Made by a program: the position numbers and the translations under genes. From positions 1-19,150 of the forward strand of contig DAOUEU010000166.1 in NCBI GenBank assembly GCA_034430255.1: DNA of 19,150 nt. The letters are read 5' to 3'. Origin of the DNA: DATKYK01 sp034430255. Its GTDB lineage: Bacteria > Chloroflexota > Dehalococcoidia > E44-bin15. Shown one piece after another: positions 1 through 7,467 of the stretch; within the stretch, counting starts at the first letter, position 1; each line of letters starts with the position of its first letter. Under the pieces are notes generated by a model. That model was not told the DNA's origin, searched no databases, and saw only the letters and a program-made list of their open reading frames with translations.

Positions 1-175
1 CGGGACAGATATACTATGGCAAAGGGAATTTAACCTGGCTGTCATCAGGTCCATATGGACATGCAAGAACCAGTATTGTGATGAAAGTCATACTACACAT
101 TCTGTATCTATCTTATAATGACGCCGTAGATTTCTTATAAGAGATACTCAATAAGAGCAATAAGGGAAGGTAAAA
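1..175. other. Left-edge leader with possible gene 3' end
   Basis: A + strand frame is open from base 3 to a TAA at 138-140 (45 codons, no recognisable motif). A second frame is open from base 2 to a TAA at 116-118. Either could be the 3' end of a gene outside the window, but at this length neither is convincing. A TATAAT hexamer at 114-119 could be the -10 element for the next gene. No good -35 lies at the right distance, so the promoter is only suggested. Confidence 0.2.
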
Positions 176-649
176 ATGACAAGAATAAGACAGTACTCGC
201 CAATTTCAATGATAGTGATTATTGTAGCAGTTATCGCAGTGGTAATGGGCATATTCTTCATTGTCCAAGGCATGACAAAGGCCAATTGGATGAAAGAGGC
301 TATGCAGCAGGAGCAAATAACCGTCGGACTCGATGAGACCGCAGTAGCGAACGGTGAACTAGTAGATTCGGCTATCGAAGCACAAGCTGCAGGTGATATG
401 ATTAGGGAGCATCGCCGAGGAATAGCACCAACCTACGACGAGCTGCTTGGAGGTGGTCGCTATAACGCTTCAAATCCTGACCATTTAACCTATGCCCAGG
501 CATTGAACATGGAGAACTACCTGTATCTCGGGGTTCTCGGCTTTGGTGTTACAGACATGGTTATCGCTAGTGGGGCATTTATGGTTGCAACTGGGATCGC
601 TTTTAGTGGCGTAGCGATAGCACTGCGTCACAAAAAAGAAGTCTCATAA
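176..649 (+). CDS. Two-helix membrane protein of unknown function
   Basis: The protein has 157 residues and its function is not recognised. A short basic N-terminus (MTRIRQ) precedes a hydrophobic segment at about residues 10-32. A polar region of about 80 residues follows, rich in Glu, Ala and Gly (for example DSAIEAQAAGDMIREHR at 64-80). A second long hydrophobic stretch covers about 116-150, and the tail is basic (RHKKEVS). This suggests two membrane segments with the central domain outside the cell. The start is supported by GGGAAGG at 164-170, five bases before the ATG. I recall similar small proteins recurring in Chloroflexota and Actinobacteria genomes without an assigned function. It stands alone on its strand, so the context gives no role. 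Confidence 0.75.
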   Translation: MTRIRQYSPISMIVIIVAVIAVVMGIFFIVQGMTKANWMKEAMQQEQITVGLDETAVANGELVDSAIEAQAAGDMIREHRRGIAPTYDELLGGGRYNASNPDHLTYAQALNMENYLYLGVLGFGVTDMVIASGAFMVATGIAFSGVAIALRHKKEVS

Positions 650-674
650 CAATTAAACTGAGCAAGTAGGGGTT

Positions 675-702
675 CATGATGTAGTTATAACTCTACATCG
701 TG
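675..702. other. Hairpin between the first two genes
   Basis: CATGATGTAG (675-684) can pair with CTACATCGTG (693-702) as a 10-bp stem with one G-T wobble and an 8-base loop. It starts 26 bases after the stop of the first gene. No T-run follows, so it is not a standard intrinsic terminator. It may still act as a weak terminator or an mRNA 3'-end stabiliser. Confidence 0.3.
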
Positions 703-816
703 AGTTATTGCTAGCATGATAAAGGGGTAGCGAAATATTGTCTCTGAGCAGTATACAATGCATATGCTTCTCTGATAAAATAGGCCCCGCAAGTTTCAAT
801 GACAAAAGGAGGTGTA

Positions 817-1026
817 ATGAACTGGAGACAATTTATCCAGGTAATGAAGATAGATGAGAGAGCAGCACGGGCTAAGTACCAGTCAGCTGCGAAAGCAGCT
901 AAAAGCCCAGCGATTAAGGAAATTTTCGACAAATTGGCCTATGAGGAAGAAGTTCATATTGGCGTCCTAGAAAAGTTTGAAAAGGACCTGAAGGCCCTGT
1001 TAGCTGACGAGAAAAAACGGTTGTAA
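817..1026 (+). CDS. Half-ferritin / rubrerythrin-like two-helix protein
   Basis: The protein has 69 residues and is probably an iron-binding ferritin-like half-domain of two antiparallel helices (about 4-29 and 32-66). It would need to pair with a second copy to form a four-helix di-iron bundle. Candidate ligands are E14, Y21, E44 and H47, the last two in an ExxH motif (AYEEEVH at 41-47). From memory, the E14-E44-H47 spacing (30 and 3) and Y21 (+7) match the di-iron ligands and tyrosine of encapsulated ferritin (E32, E62, H65, Y39). No encapsulin gene or targeting tail is visible. The ATG at 817 is chosen over the in-frame ATG at 799 because AAAGGAGG lies at 805-812. A role in iron storage or peroxide defence is inferred from the fold. 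It runs convergently towards egtD. Confidence 0.6.
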   Translation: MNWRQFIQVMKIDERAARAKYQSAAKAAKSPAIKEIFDKLAYEEEVHIGVLEKFEKDLKALLADEKKRL

Positions 1027-1137
1027 ATCATCAGCATAAGCAGAAGCAAGCTTCCATGCTTCCACTAGCTCTTGTTTTAAATGTGTCCCATTTATACTGA
1101 CGATTCTATATATAATTTCATCTCATTAACCGATTCC

Positions 1138-2157
1138 TTAACGTCGGCGCATCATTACCACGAGAGAAAACCAGCCCCCAGTATCTGAATACCAATTTTC
1201 TATAGATAACCCAGCCCGGGCAGCCAGATCTTTAATGCTCTCCGCGGTGAATTTTCTTGAATTTTCCGTATGTATTGTCTCTCCTCCTTTAAATTCTATT
1301 TCCAAATCGATCGATTTTAACCTCACTCTATTGTCATGATTGGCCTTTAAGTGCATTTCGATTCGGTTATGATCTTCATTAAAGAAGGCCACATGGTCAA
1401 AATGGGATAAATCGAAGTTAGCATTCAACTCATTGTTCAACACATTCAGTATATTTTTGTTAAATTCGGCGGTTACGCCCTGGTTGTCATTGTAAGCAGC
1501 TTCCATAGTTACTCTGGCTTTGACCATATCGAAGCCAACCAGTAGTGTGTCATCCAGCTTCATATTCGCAGATATGCTATGCAAGAATTCGATTGCTTCC
1601 TCTTGCTCCAGGTTGCCTATAGTGCTCCCCAGCAAGCAGAACATTAGGGGACGCTCGGTCGGAATGACATCCAACTGTGAGGTGAAATCAGCTATTATTC
1701 CCAGCACCTTTATTTCTGGATACCGTTCAAGTAAGTCCCATGAGGCCTCTATCACTGCTGACTCGCTTATATCCACCGGAATGTACCGCAAAGTATCTCT
1801 GACGGATTCGTCCACCGAACCCAACAGTATCCGTATTTTCAAGTTTGCACCGGAACCAAGCTCTACGAGGTCTTTGTGGGCAAATGTCTCCATTAGTTCG
1901 GGCGCGATGTCCTTCAAAATGGATATCTCCTTGCGGGTAGGATAATACTCGGGTAGCTGGCAGATCTCCTCGAAAAGCTTTGACCCGCGTTTGTCATAGA
2001 AATATTTACATGGTATGTATTTCTGCGAGGCTGTTAGAGACTCCCGAATTTCTCTGGCAATATCGTTCTTATATTTTTCATCAAGATCAAGATAGTTCAG
2101 CGTCTCAACCAGCCGAGGTTTCGATTTAATGGCATTAACTCTTGCTAGATAGCTCAT
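1138..2157 (-). CDS. egtD: L-histidine N-alpha-methyltransferase (EgtD type)
   Basis: This SAM-dependent cytosolic enzyme of 339 residues trimethylates the alpha-amino group of histidine to hercynine, the first step of ergothioneine synthesis. Family signatures run in order: the N-terminal KYFYDKRGSKLFEEI and LPEYYPTR motifs (51-75), SAM loop VELGSG (98-103), PVDIS (127-131), LLGSTIGN (175-182), AAYND (220-224), RIEMHL (265-270) and TENSRKF (297-303). From memory, N182, Y222, E298 and S300 line up at a constant +16 offset with the histidine-binding N166, Y206, E282 and S284 of mycobacterial EgtD. The length is normal for a stand-alone EgtD. It starts 38 bp after the stop of the molybdopterin-desulfurase fusion on the same strand. 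GGAGGG upstream and a closer AGGA support the ATG. The neighbouring fusion is expected to sulfurise its product. Confidence 0.93.
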   Translation of the reverse strand: MSYLARVNAIKSKPRLVETLNYLDLDEKYKNDIAREIRESLTASQKYIPCKYFYDKRGSKLFEEICQLPEYYPTRKEISILKDIAPELMETFAHKDLVELGSGANLKIRILLGSVDESVRDTLRYIPVDISESAVIEASWDLLERYPEIKVLGIIADFTSQLDVIPTERPLMFCLLGSTIGNLEQEEAIEFLHSISANMKLDDTLLVGFDMVKARVTMEAAYNDNQGVTAEFNKNILNVLNNELNANFDLSHFDHVAFFNEDHNRIEMHLKANHDNRVRLKSIDLEIEFKGGETIHTENSRKFTAESIKDLAARAGLSIENWYSDTGGWFSLVVMMRRR

Positions 2158-2195
2158 ATTCCTAAAATCCCTCCATCAGACGTTTCCTCCCAGGC

Positions 2196-5100
2196 CTAGC
2201 GACATGATACAAACCGTATCGTATCCTTTCTTTCGCGAGTTACCTGGCCAACAATTGAAACGGTGTGATCGATATCGTCTATCGTATTACCGAGACCTAG
2301 CGTGAAACGCACGGCACAATGAGCCTCTTCCTCAGATAGGCCCATCGCCATTAATGCGTGAGATGGCTCGGGTAGACCGGCACTGCATGCAGACCCAGAT
2401 GAAATGGCAACTCCCTTCTGGTCTAGGGCAAGAACCAGTGACTCCCCTCGTATGCCCGGCAAGTTCAGGTTAAGTGTATTGGGTAACCGCTGCTCCCGAT
2501 GACCATTCAGCTTCGCGTCAGGAATCAGCTCTTTAATACCATTTTCTAGCTTATCGCGCAGTTCCCGAATGCCATCCATCTGAGGAATATGATCGATAGC
2601 AAGTTCAGCAGCTTTGCCCAATCCAACCATCGCCATGACATTTTCGGTTCCAGCACGAAGTCCGTTCTCCTGATGGCCCCCGCTGACCAGGGGGTCTAGA
2701 ACAACCCCTTTTCGTACAAACAGGGCACCGATACCCTTCGGGCCGTGAAACTTATGGCCTGAGATGGTTAGTAAACCGACCCCGAGCTCCTCTAAATCCA
2801 CAGGGATCTTACCAATAGCCTGCACTGCATCGGTATGGAAGAGCACGCCTCGTTCTCTGGCAATACCTGCTAGTTCAACAACAGGTTGGATGGCACCTGT
2901 CTCGTTATTGGCAAGCATCACACTCACCAGACAAGTCCTTCCCGTGATTGCGGCTCTCAGGTCATCCGGGTTTACTCTTCCCTCCTTATCCACGGGAAGA
3001 TAGGTTGCCGTAAACCCGAGCTTTTCAAGCCATCGGCAGGCATTGAGTACTGACGGGTGCTCTATGGAACTTGTGACGATATGATTTTTCACACTTATAT
3101 TGGCGAAGGCTACTCCCTTTATGGCAAGATTATTTGCCTCTGAACCACTTCCGGTAAAAGTTAAGCGTCTTGCTGTGCAGTTGATTAGTGCGGCCACATT
3201 TCTGCGGGCTGTCTCAACTGCGATTCGAGCCTCTTTCCCCACAGAATAAATGCTCGATGGATTTCCATAACAGTCCATGAACTCTATCATGGCTTCCTTA
3301 ACTTCCGCAGACAGAGGAGTTGTAGCGTTATGATCAAGATACACTCGATAACTTGTCTGCTGCTCCTCGACGGCATCGTCAAGCGAATATTCCCCTGATC
3401 CCTTGATATCTACTTTGTCGCCGTCCGATGACTTAACCACATCACAGAGCAAAGCCTTGTAGACCGGAAAGCCGGAAATAGGGTCGTAGCGTTGAAGATC
3501 GGTGATATCGTTTATGCAAGCATCCCGCCACTCTTTGGGACCGAGGGCCCCACCGCCCATGCCGCTGGCCTCTATGGCTCCCTGCACAATGTCATCGGTG
3601 ACGAAGGCATACATTCCCACCTGGCCGCGCTTCGTTTTTATGTAGACAAAATCACCGCTTTCGATGCCACGCTTTTTAGCATCCAGCGTATTAATCATCA
3701 CCGTGGGCACCGGTCTTTCCGCAGACAAAGCTGGAATGGTTTGGTGTAGTGCGTGTAAATCAACGTTTGAACGGGACCCCGAATTAAAAACGAGGGGAAA
3801 TCGTTTTGCCAGCTGTGGTTGAGAAAGGGGGCTTTCCCCCGGTTCCACGTAGATTGGTAATGCATCATATCCATGCTCCTCCAGGATAGATGAGGCGATC
3901 TCGAACTTCCCTGATGGTGTATCAAATCCGGGGTGCCCATCTGCGCGCAAAAGTCCCTTCTCCCACTTCTTGTACTGCATCATTACCGTGGGAATTTGTA
4001 CTGTTCCGCCCGCCGCACGGACACCTTCGAGAGTGAAGCCGGAACCTTCCAGCACCCGAGAAAGGATTTCCTCCTCGGTTTGTGGGTAAAGATGTCCATA
4101 GCCAAGGCGCCGGGCAAGCTCTGACAGAATGAAGAAATCATTCCTGGCCTCACCGATTGGTTCTATCACCTTCTCCCTGATCCTGAAGACAGAGCCATAT
4201 ACCATGTAAGATTCGATCTCATAGTACGTTGTCGCCGGCAGTACGATATCGGCATAGGCCGCATCAGCGGTAAGCTGACGATCTATACATACCAAGAAAT
4301 CAAGCGCCTCAAGTGTCTTTCGCCAGATATCGGACTGTGGCCAAGATGTAATAATAGATGCCCCAAGGCTAATAAGCAATCGGATCGGATATGGCTTCTT
4401 CTTAAGCACTGCCTCCGGTAGAATATTTGCATGGAACTCCCCACGATACTTTGTATATACGGGGAAATTGTTGTACCCGGCTGCTTTTCGTACATCCGGA
4501 TTGGGTATGAGACCCTCACGATTTATGGAAAACCTGTTCTGTACCATGCCGAAACAATTTCCACCGGGCACATCGAGCTGGCCAGCTAAGGCCCAGAGGA
4601 CCATTGTCGCGCGAATGGCCTGAACCGCTCCATCACTGTACTCAAGGCCGCTGTACATGACAGGAGCGACACCGCTGGTATTTGCGATCCTTCTTGCCAG
4701 CGACCTTACCGTTTCGGCCGGAACGCCGGTGATACCTTCTACCACCTCCGGTCGAAAATGCTGAACATACCGGTTTAAGTCATCAAAACCCACCGTCCAG
4801 TTACTGACAAACTCCTCGTCGTACAGTTCCTCCTCGATAATTACATTGCATAGCCCCAGAGCCAGCGCCCCATCCGTTCCAGGACGAATTGGGATCCATT
4901 CCGCATTTGAGTATTTGGCCATCACCGTTTTTCGTGGGTCTATGACCACTATCTGAGCGCCCCGCCTGTGAGCCTCCTCAATCCTGATAAAGTCATGTGG
5001 TGGACAGTGCGCTGCAGGATTCTTCCCCCAAATAACGATGAGCTTGGCGTTTTCTATATCCGAGAACATGTTAATGAACATGCCTCCCATGGTTACATGG

Positions 5101-5582
5101 GGTGCTATCATTGCAAATGATACGTAACATAGAGCACCTACCCCCAGGGTATTAGGGGACCCAAAGGGGAACAGAACGCTTGCTGCGGAGGAAACCGCTA
5201 CCCCATCAGGCTGATAAAGGTCACAAAAAGCCGACTCAAAGCTTCCGCTGCCGGTATAAATGGCAGTTGCCTCCGGACCTGACTCCTGCTTAATTTGGTT
5301 GAGTTTAGCCACAATCGCTTCATAGGCCTGGTCCCAGGTGATTCGCTCAAACTCATAGCTGCCCTTGGGGCCTCTGCGTTTCATTGGATACAGGAGGCGA
5401 TCCTTGGAATATACAATGTCTCGCGAGTTCTCACCGACTTTGCATATTGCTCCAAGGTTTGAGGTCTCATCCGCCCGGACACTCTTAATCTTTCCCTCGC
5501 TGTCATAGGTGACTATGACCCAACACCCGGCCGAACAGATCCCGCATATAGCTCGCTTTTCACTATTCTCAGTGCTTATCAT
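2196..5582 (-). CDS. Metallopterin-dependent ergothioneine synthase (molybdopterin enzyme fused to cysteine desulfurase)
   Basis: This 1128-residue protein has two modules. Residues 1 to about 715 are a DMSO-reductase-superfamily molybdopterin enzyme. It has [4Fe-4S] cysteines C13, C16, C20 and C47 (CGICSAGC then C47), a GSPNT...GALC segment placing C152 as likely Mo/W ligand, and a C-terminal cofactor-binding domain (about 590-715). After a charged linker (about 716-744), residues 745-1128 form a complete NifS/IscS-type desulfurase: YLDHNATTP (748-756), H842, D918 and Q921 around PLP, Schiff-base lysine K944 (SGHK) and persulfide cysteine C1066 (SGSACSAG). This layout is that of the Caldithrix abyssi ergothioneine synthase, an acetylene-hydratase-like module plus desulfurase that moves cysteine sulfur onto hercynine without oxygen. 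Following egtD fits this exactly. The start is fixed because C13 must be included; its GGAG lies only 2 bases upstream, which is unusually close. A formate dehydrogenase is unlikely because no FdhD or partner subunits are nearby. Confidence 0.88.
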   Translation of the reverse strand: MISTENSEKRAICGICSAGCWVIVTYDSEGKIKSVRADETSNLGAICKVGENSRDIVYSKDRLLYPMKRRGPKGSYEFERITWDQAYEAIVAKLNQIKQESGPEATAIYTGSGSFESAFCDLYQPDGVAVSSAASVLFPFGSPNTLGVGALCYVSFAMIAPHVTMGGMFINMFSDIENAKLIVIWGKNPAAHCPPHDFIRIEEAHRRGAQIVVIDPRKTVMAKYSNAEWIPIRPGTDGALALGLCNVIIEEELYDEEFVSNWTVGFDDLNRYVQHFRPEVVEGITGVPAETVRSLARRIANTSGVAPVMYSGLEYSDGAVQAIRATMVLWALAGQLDVPGGNCFGMVQNRFSINREGLIPNPDVRKAAGYNNFPVYTKYRGEFHANILPEAVLKKKPYPIRLLISLGASIITSWPQSDIWRKTLEALDFLVCIDRQLTADAAYADIVLPATTYYEIESYMVYGSVFRIREKVIEPIGEARNDFFILSELARRLGYGHLYPQTEEEILSRVLEGSGFTLEGVRAAGGTVQIPTVMMQYKKWEKGLLRADGHPGFDTPSGKFEIASSILEEHGYDALPIYVEPGESPLSQPQLAKRFPLVFNSGSRSNVDLHALHQTIPALSAERPVPTVMINTLDAKKRGIESGDFVYIKTKRGQVGMYAFVTDDIVQGAIEASGMGGGALGPKEWRDACINDITDLQRYDPISGFPVYKALLCDVVKSSDGDKVDIKGSGEYSLDDAVEEQQTSYRVYLDHNATTPLSAEVKEAMIEFMDCYGNPSSIYSVGKEARIAVETARRNVAALINCTARRLTFTGSGSEANNLAIKGVAFANISVKNHIVTSSIEHPSVLNACRWLEKLGFTATYLPVDKEGRVNPDDLRAAITGRTCLVSVMLANNETGAIQPVVELAGIARERGVLFHTDAVQAIGKIPVDLEELGVGLLTISGHKFHGPKGIGALFVRKGVVLDPLVSGGHQENGLRAGTENVMAMVGLGKAAELAIDHIPQMDGIRELRDKLENGIKELIPDAKLNGHREQRLPNTLNLNLPGIRGESLVLALDQKGVAISSGSACSAGLPEPSHALMAMGLSEEEAHCAVRFTLGLGNTIDDIDHTVSIVGQVTRERKDTIRFVSCR

Positions 5583-5656
5583 TGCTCCGACTATCGTGTC
5601 CTTCCAATTATTACTGCAATCCGCTTTTTATCCTAACCATATTTTGGGTCCTACGA

Positions 5657-7018
5657 CTATTCAAGACTATTGACCGTTGTCTGGATCAATTCCGAAAGGG
5701 CAGGGTGGATATGAATGCCCTCATTTATTTCATCTATATGACCTCCGGATGTCATGGCATTCACCACTTCCTGAATAAGTACCGGGGCATAGGGCCCTAT
5801 AATATGAAAGCCCAATACTCTCCTGCTATCTTTTTCCACTATGGCCTTAGCAAAGCCCTCCTCTTCCATCATGGCTTCGCCTTTAGCGACATCCAAATAC
5901 TTGACCCTTCCTACCGATATGTCATGATCTTTTCTGGCCTGAGCCTCGGTTAGCCCTACCGATGCAATTTGAGGATGAGAATAAACAGCATGGGGTATGG
6001 CGTTATAGTCCATCTTCAAATCTGCTCCGTGAAACACGTTTTGCGCTACCACCAGCGCTTCGCGATTGGCCACATGGGTGAACATTTGTTGCCCATTAGC
6101 ATCGCCCACGGCAAATATGTTATTTTTAGTAGTTTCGAGATACTCGTTAACCTTAATAAATCCTCTCCCATCGATTTCCACGCCGGTATTTTCTACCTTC
6201 AATAAATCGGCATTTGACCTTCTTCCTACGGCGATTAAAATTCGTTGTGCTGTGAACTCCCCCTCTTCATCGGTATTCTTTTCCTTAACCGCAACTTTTA
6301 CCTTGCCGCCCTCCTGGTATACCTCCTCAGCCTGGGTATTAGTGTAAACATCCATACGGCGGCGCAGCTGTTCCTTCAATAGCTCACGTATCTCCGTTTC
6401 CTCAACCGGGACAAGACTTTCCATCATCTCTAGAATAGTGACCTTAGTGCCCATAGCAGCGAAGAAGTGTCCGAATTCAACGCCGATATAACCACCACCA
6501 ATGATGATGAGGCTATCTGGGAGTTCTTCCAGCTGCAGCATCGTTTCATTGGTCAAATAGTCAACACTGTCTAAGCCCTTTATGGGGGGTATAAAGGGTC
6601 GTGAGCCGGACGCGAGAAAGATATTCTCCCCTTTAATCTTCTCTCTATTGACCTCAATGGTATAATCCCCCACAAAATGCCCTTCACCTTCATAGAAATC
6701 CAGATTCTCTGCTTGCGAAAGAGCCTCTCTCATTTGACTTTGGCTTTCTTTAATGCTTTTTCTCATGCGCCGCATTATGAAGCCGAAGTCTATATTTCTG
6801 GTCTCTGCCTCGATACCCAGCTTCTTTGCCTCCTGTATTTCCACTATCCTATCTGCCGGATATATCAACATCTTTGAAGGTATACAGCCCGTATTAATAC
6901 AAGTCCCACCAAAAGGCCCCTTATCCACTAAAGCAACTTTTAGACTACGGTCGGTGGCTTCATCTACGATAATCATTCCAGATCCCGACCCAACTACGAT
7001 TACGTCATACTTCTTCAT
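5657..7018 (-). CDS. Mycothione-reductase-like / dihydrolipoamide-dehydrogenase-like flavoprotein disulfide reductase
   Basis: A 453-residue pyridine-nucleotide disulfide oxidoreductase of class I. It has an N-terminal FAD site (VVGSGSG at 8-14), the redox pair C40/C45 in GGTCINTGCIPSK, an NAD(P)H Rossmann segment (IIIGGGYIGVEFG), a second FAD motif (IFAVGDANG) and the C-terminal proton-relay HPALSE (H438, E443). It would use NAD(P)H to reduce a disulfide. The GSGSG variant of the FAD loop and the SNADLL segment recall mycothione reductase, judged from memory. It is annotated elsewhere as a lipoamide dehydrogenase-type protein, but no 2-oxoacid dehydrogenase genes are here. It lies 74 bp upstream of the ergothioneine synthase on the same strand, so a role in reducing ergothioneine disulfide or another small thiol is plausible but inferred. 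AGGAGG seven bases before the ATG supports the start. Confidence 0.8.
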   Translation of the reverse strand: MKKYDVIVVGSGSGMIIVDEATDRSLKVALVDKGPFGGTCINTGCIPSKMLIYPADRIVEIQEAKKLGIEAETRNIDFGFIMRRMRKSIKESQSQMREALSQAENLDFYEGEGHFVGDYTIEVNREKIKGENIFLASGSRPFIPPIKGLDSVDYLTNETMLQLEELPDSLIIIGGGYIGVEFGHFFAAMGTKVTILEMMESLVPVEETEIRELLKEQLRRRMDVYTNTQAEEVYQEGGKVKVAVKEKNTDEEGEFTAQRILIAVGRRSNADLLKVENTGVEIDGRGFIKVNEYLETTKNNIFAVGDANGQQMFTHVANREALVVAQNVFHGADLKMDYNAIPHAVYSHPQIASVGLTEAQARKDHDISVGRVKYLDVAKGEAMMEEEGFAKAIVEKDSRRVLGFHIIGPYAPVLIQEVVNAMTSGGHIDEINEGIHIHPALSELIQTTVNSLE

Positions 7019-7467
7019 ATATCAGCCTCCTATTGAGCATCCTCCAAGCTTATATGAAATTCACAATTCATAAATTTAACTCATTATACATATTAAATAT
7101 ATTAAATAAGATTTGACAACCCCTATGACCTTCACTGGTAAAAATCCATTCTTCTTTAATATTCCTAGGATTCGAACAAGACATCATCGGTAAAAGGAGT
7201 TAATATACTTTTACACGAAAGCAATACAATGGAGGTAACCAAGTGCCGAGGTCAAGCACAGAGCAGATAACCGACCCCGACTTGGTTTATGCCTATAAGC
7301 GAAGATTAGAAGATCAGTGCTGTTTACTGGAGAGTCATCCTTGAGTAGACTAGAGTACAAAACAAAAACGGAGCTAAAGCGAGTATGTGTTTAAAAAGGA
7401 GCGGTTCATTAATTGAAGACATGATAACCCTTTCCAGTTACATCTGAACTATCTGGATGATATAGCT
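7019..7467. other. 449-bp AT-rich intergenic region
   Basis: This lies between the 3' end of the flavin/Fe-S fusion gene and the start of the disulfide reductase gene, both minus strand. On the minus strand a TATAAT at 7088-7083 lies about 65 bases before the reductase ATG and is a candidate -10 for the whole ergothioneine cluster. No convincing -35 was found at the right distance. On the + strand a possible 33-codon gene is listed separately. No known riboswitch or RNA gene was recognised. Confidence 0.4.
7243..7344 (+). CDS. Possible 33-residue small protein
   Basis: A GTG at 7243 is preceded by GGAGG at 7231-7235 with a 7-base spacer. It opens 33 codons ending in TGA (residues include TDPDLVYAYKRRLEDQCC). 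The ribosome binding site is ideal and the peptide is hydrophilic with a helical middle and a CC pair. A TTGACA at 7113-7118 lies upstream, but its -10 is poor. No family is recognised and the reading frame could be chance. It is antisense to the direction of both flanking genes. Confidence 0.25.
   Translation: MPRSSTEQITDPDLVYAYKRRLEDQCCLLESHP

Noticed and set aside
1027..1137. Terminator between the half-ferritin gene and egtD
   Set aside because: GAAGCA/TGCTTC and AAGCT/AGCTCTT pairings can be drawn before a short TTTT, but the stems are short or bulged and not convincing.
1520..1945. 141-codon + strand frame opposite egtD
   Set aside because: Antisense shadow of a clear EgtD gene. It is Ser-rich with no domain or ribosome binding site.
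2196..5582. Formate dehydrogenase or two separate genes joined by sequencing error
   Set aside because: No FdhD, beta or gamma subunit is nearby. The reading frame is continuous through a plausible linker, and the same fusion is known for ergothioneine synthase.
7112..7146. Similar stretches at 7112 and 11938, both TTTGACA followed by TCAC-Y-GGTAAAAATC
   Set aside because: Matches of this length with a variable gap are expected by chance in 19 kb of AT-rich sequence, and no common gene context was seen.
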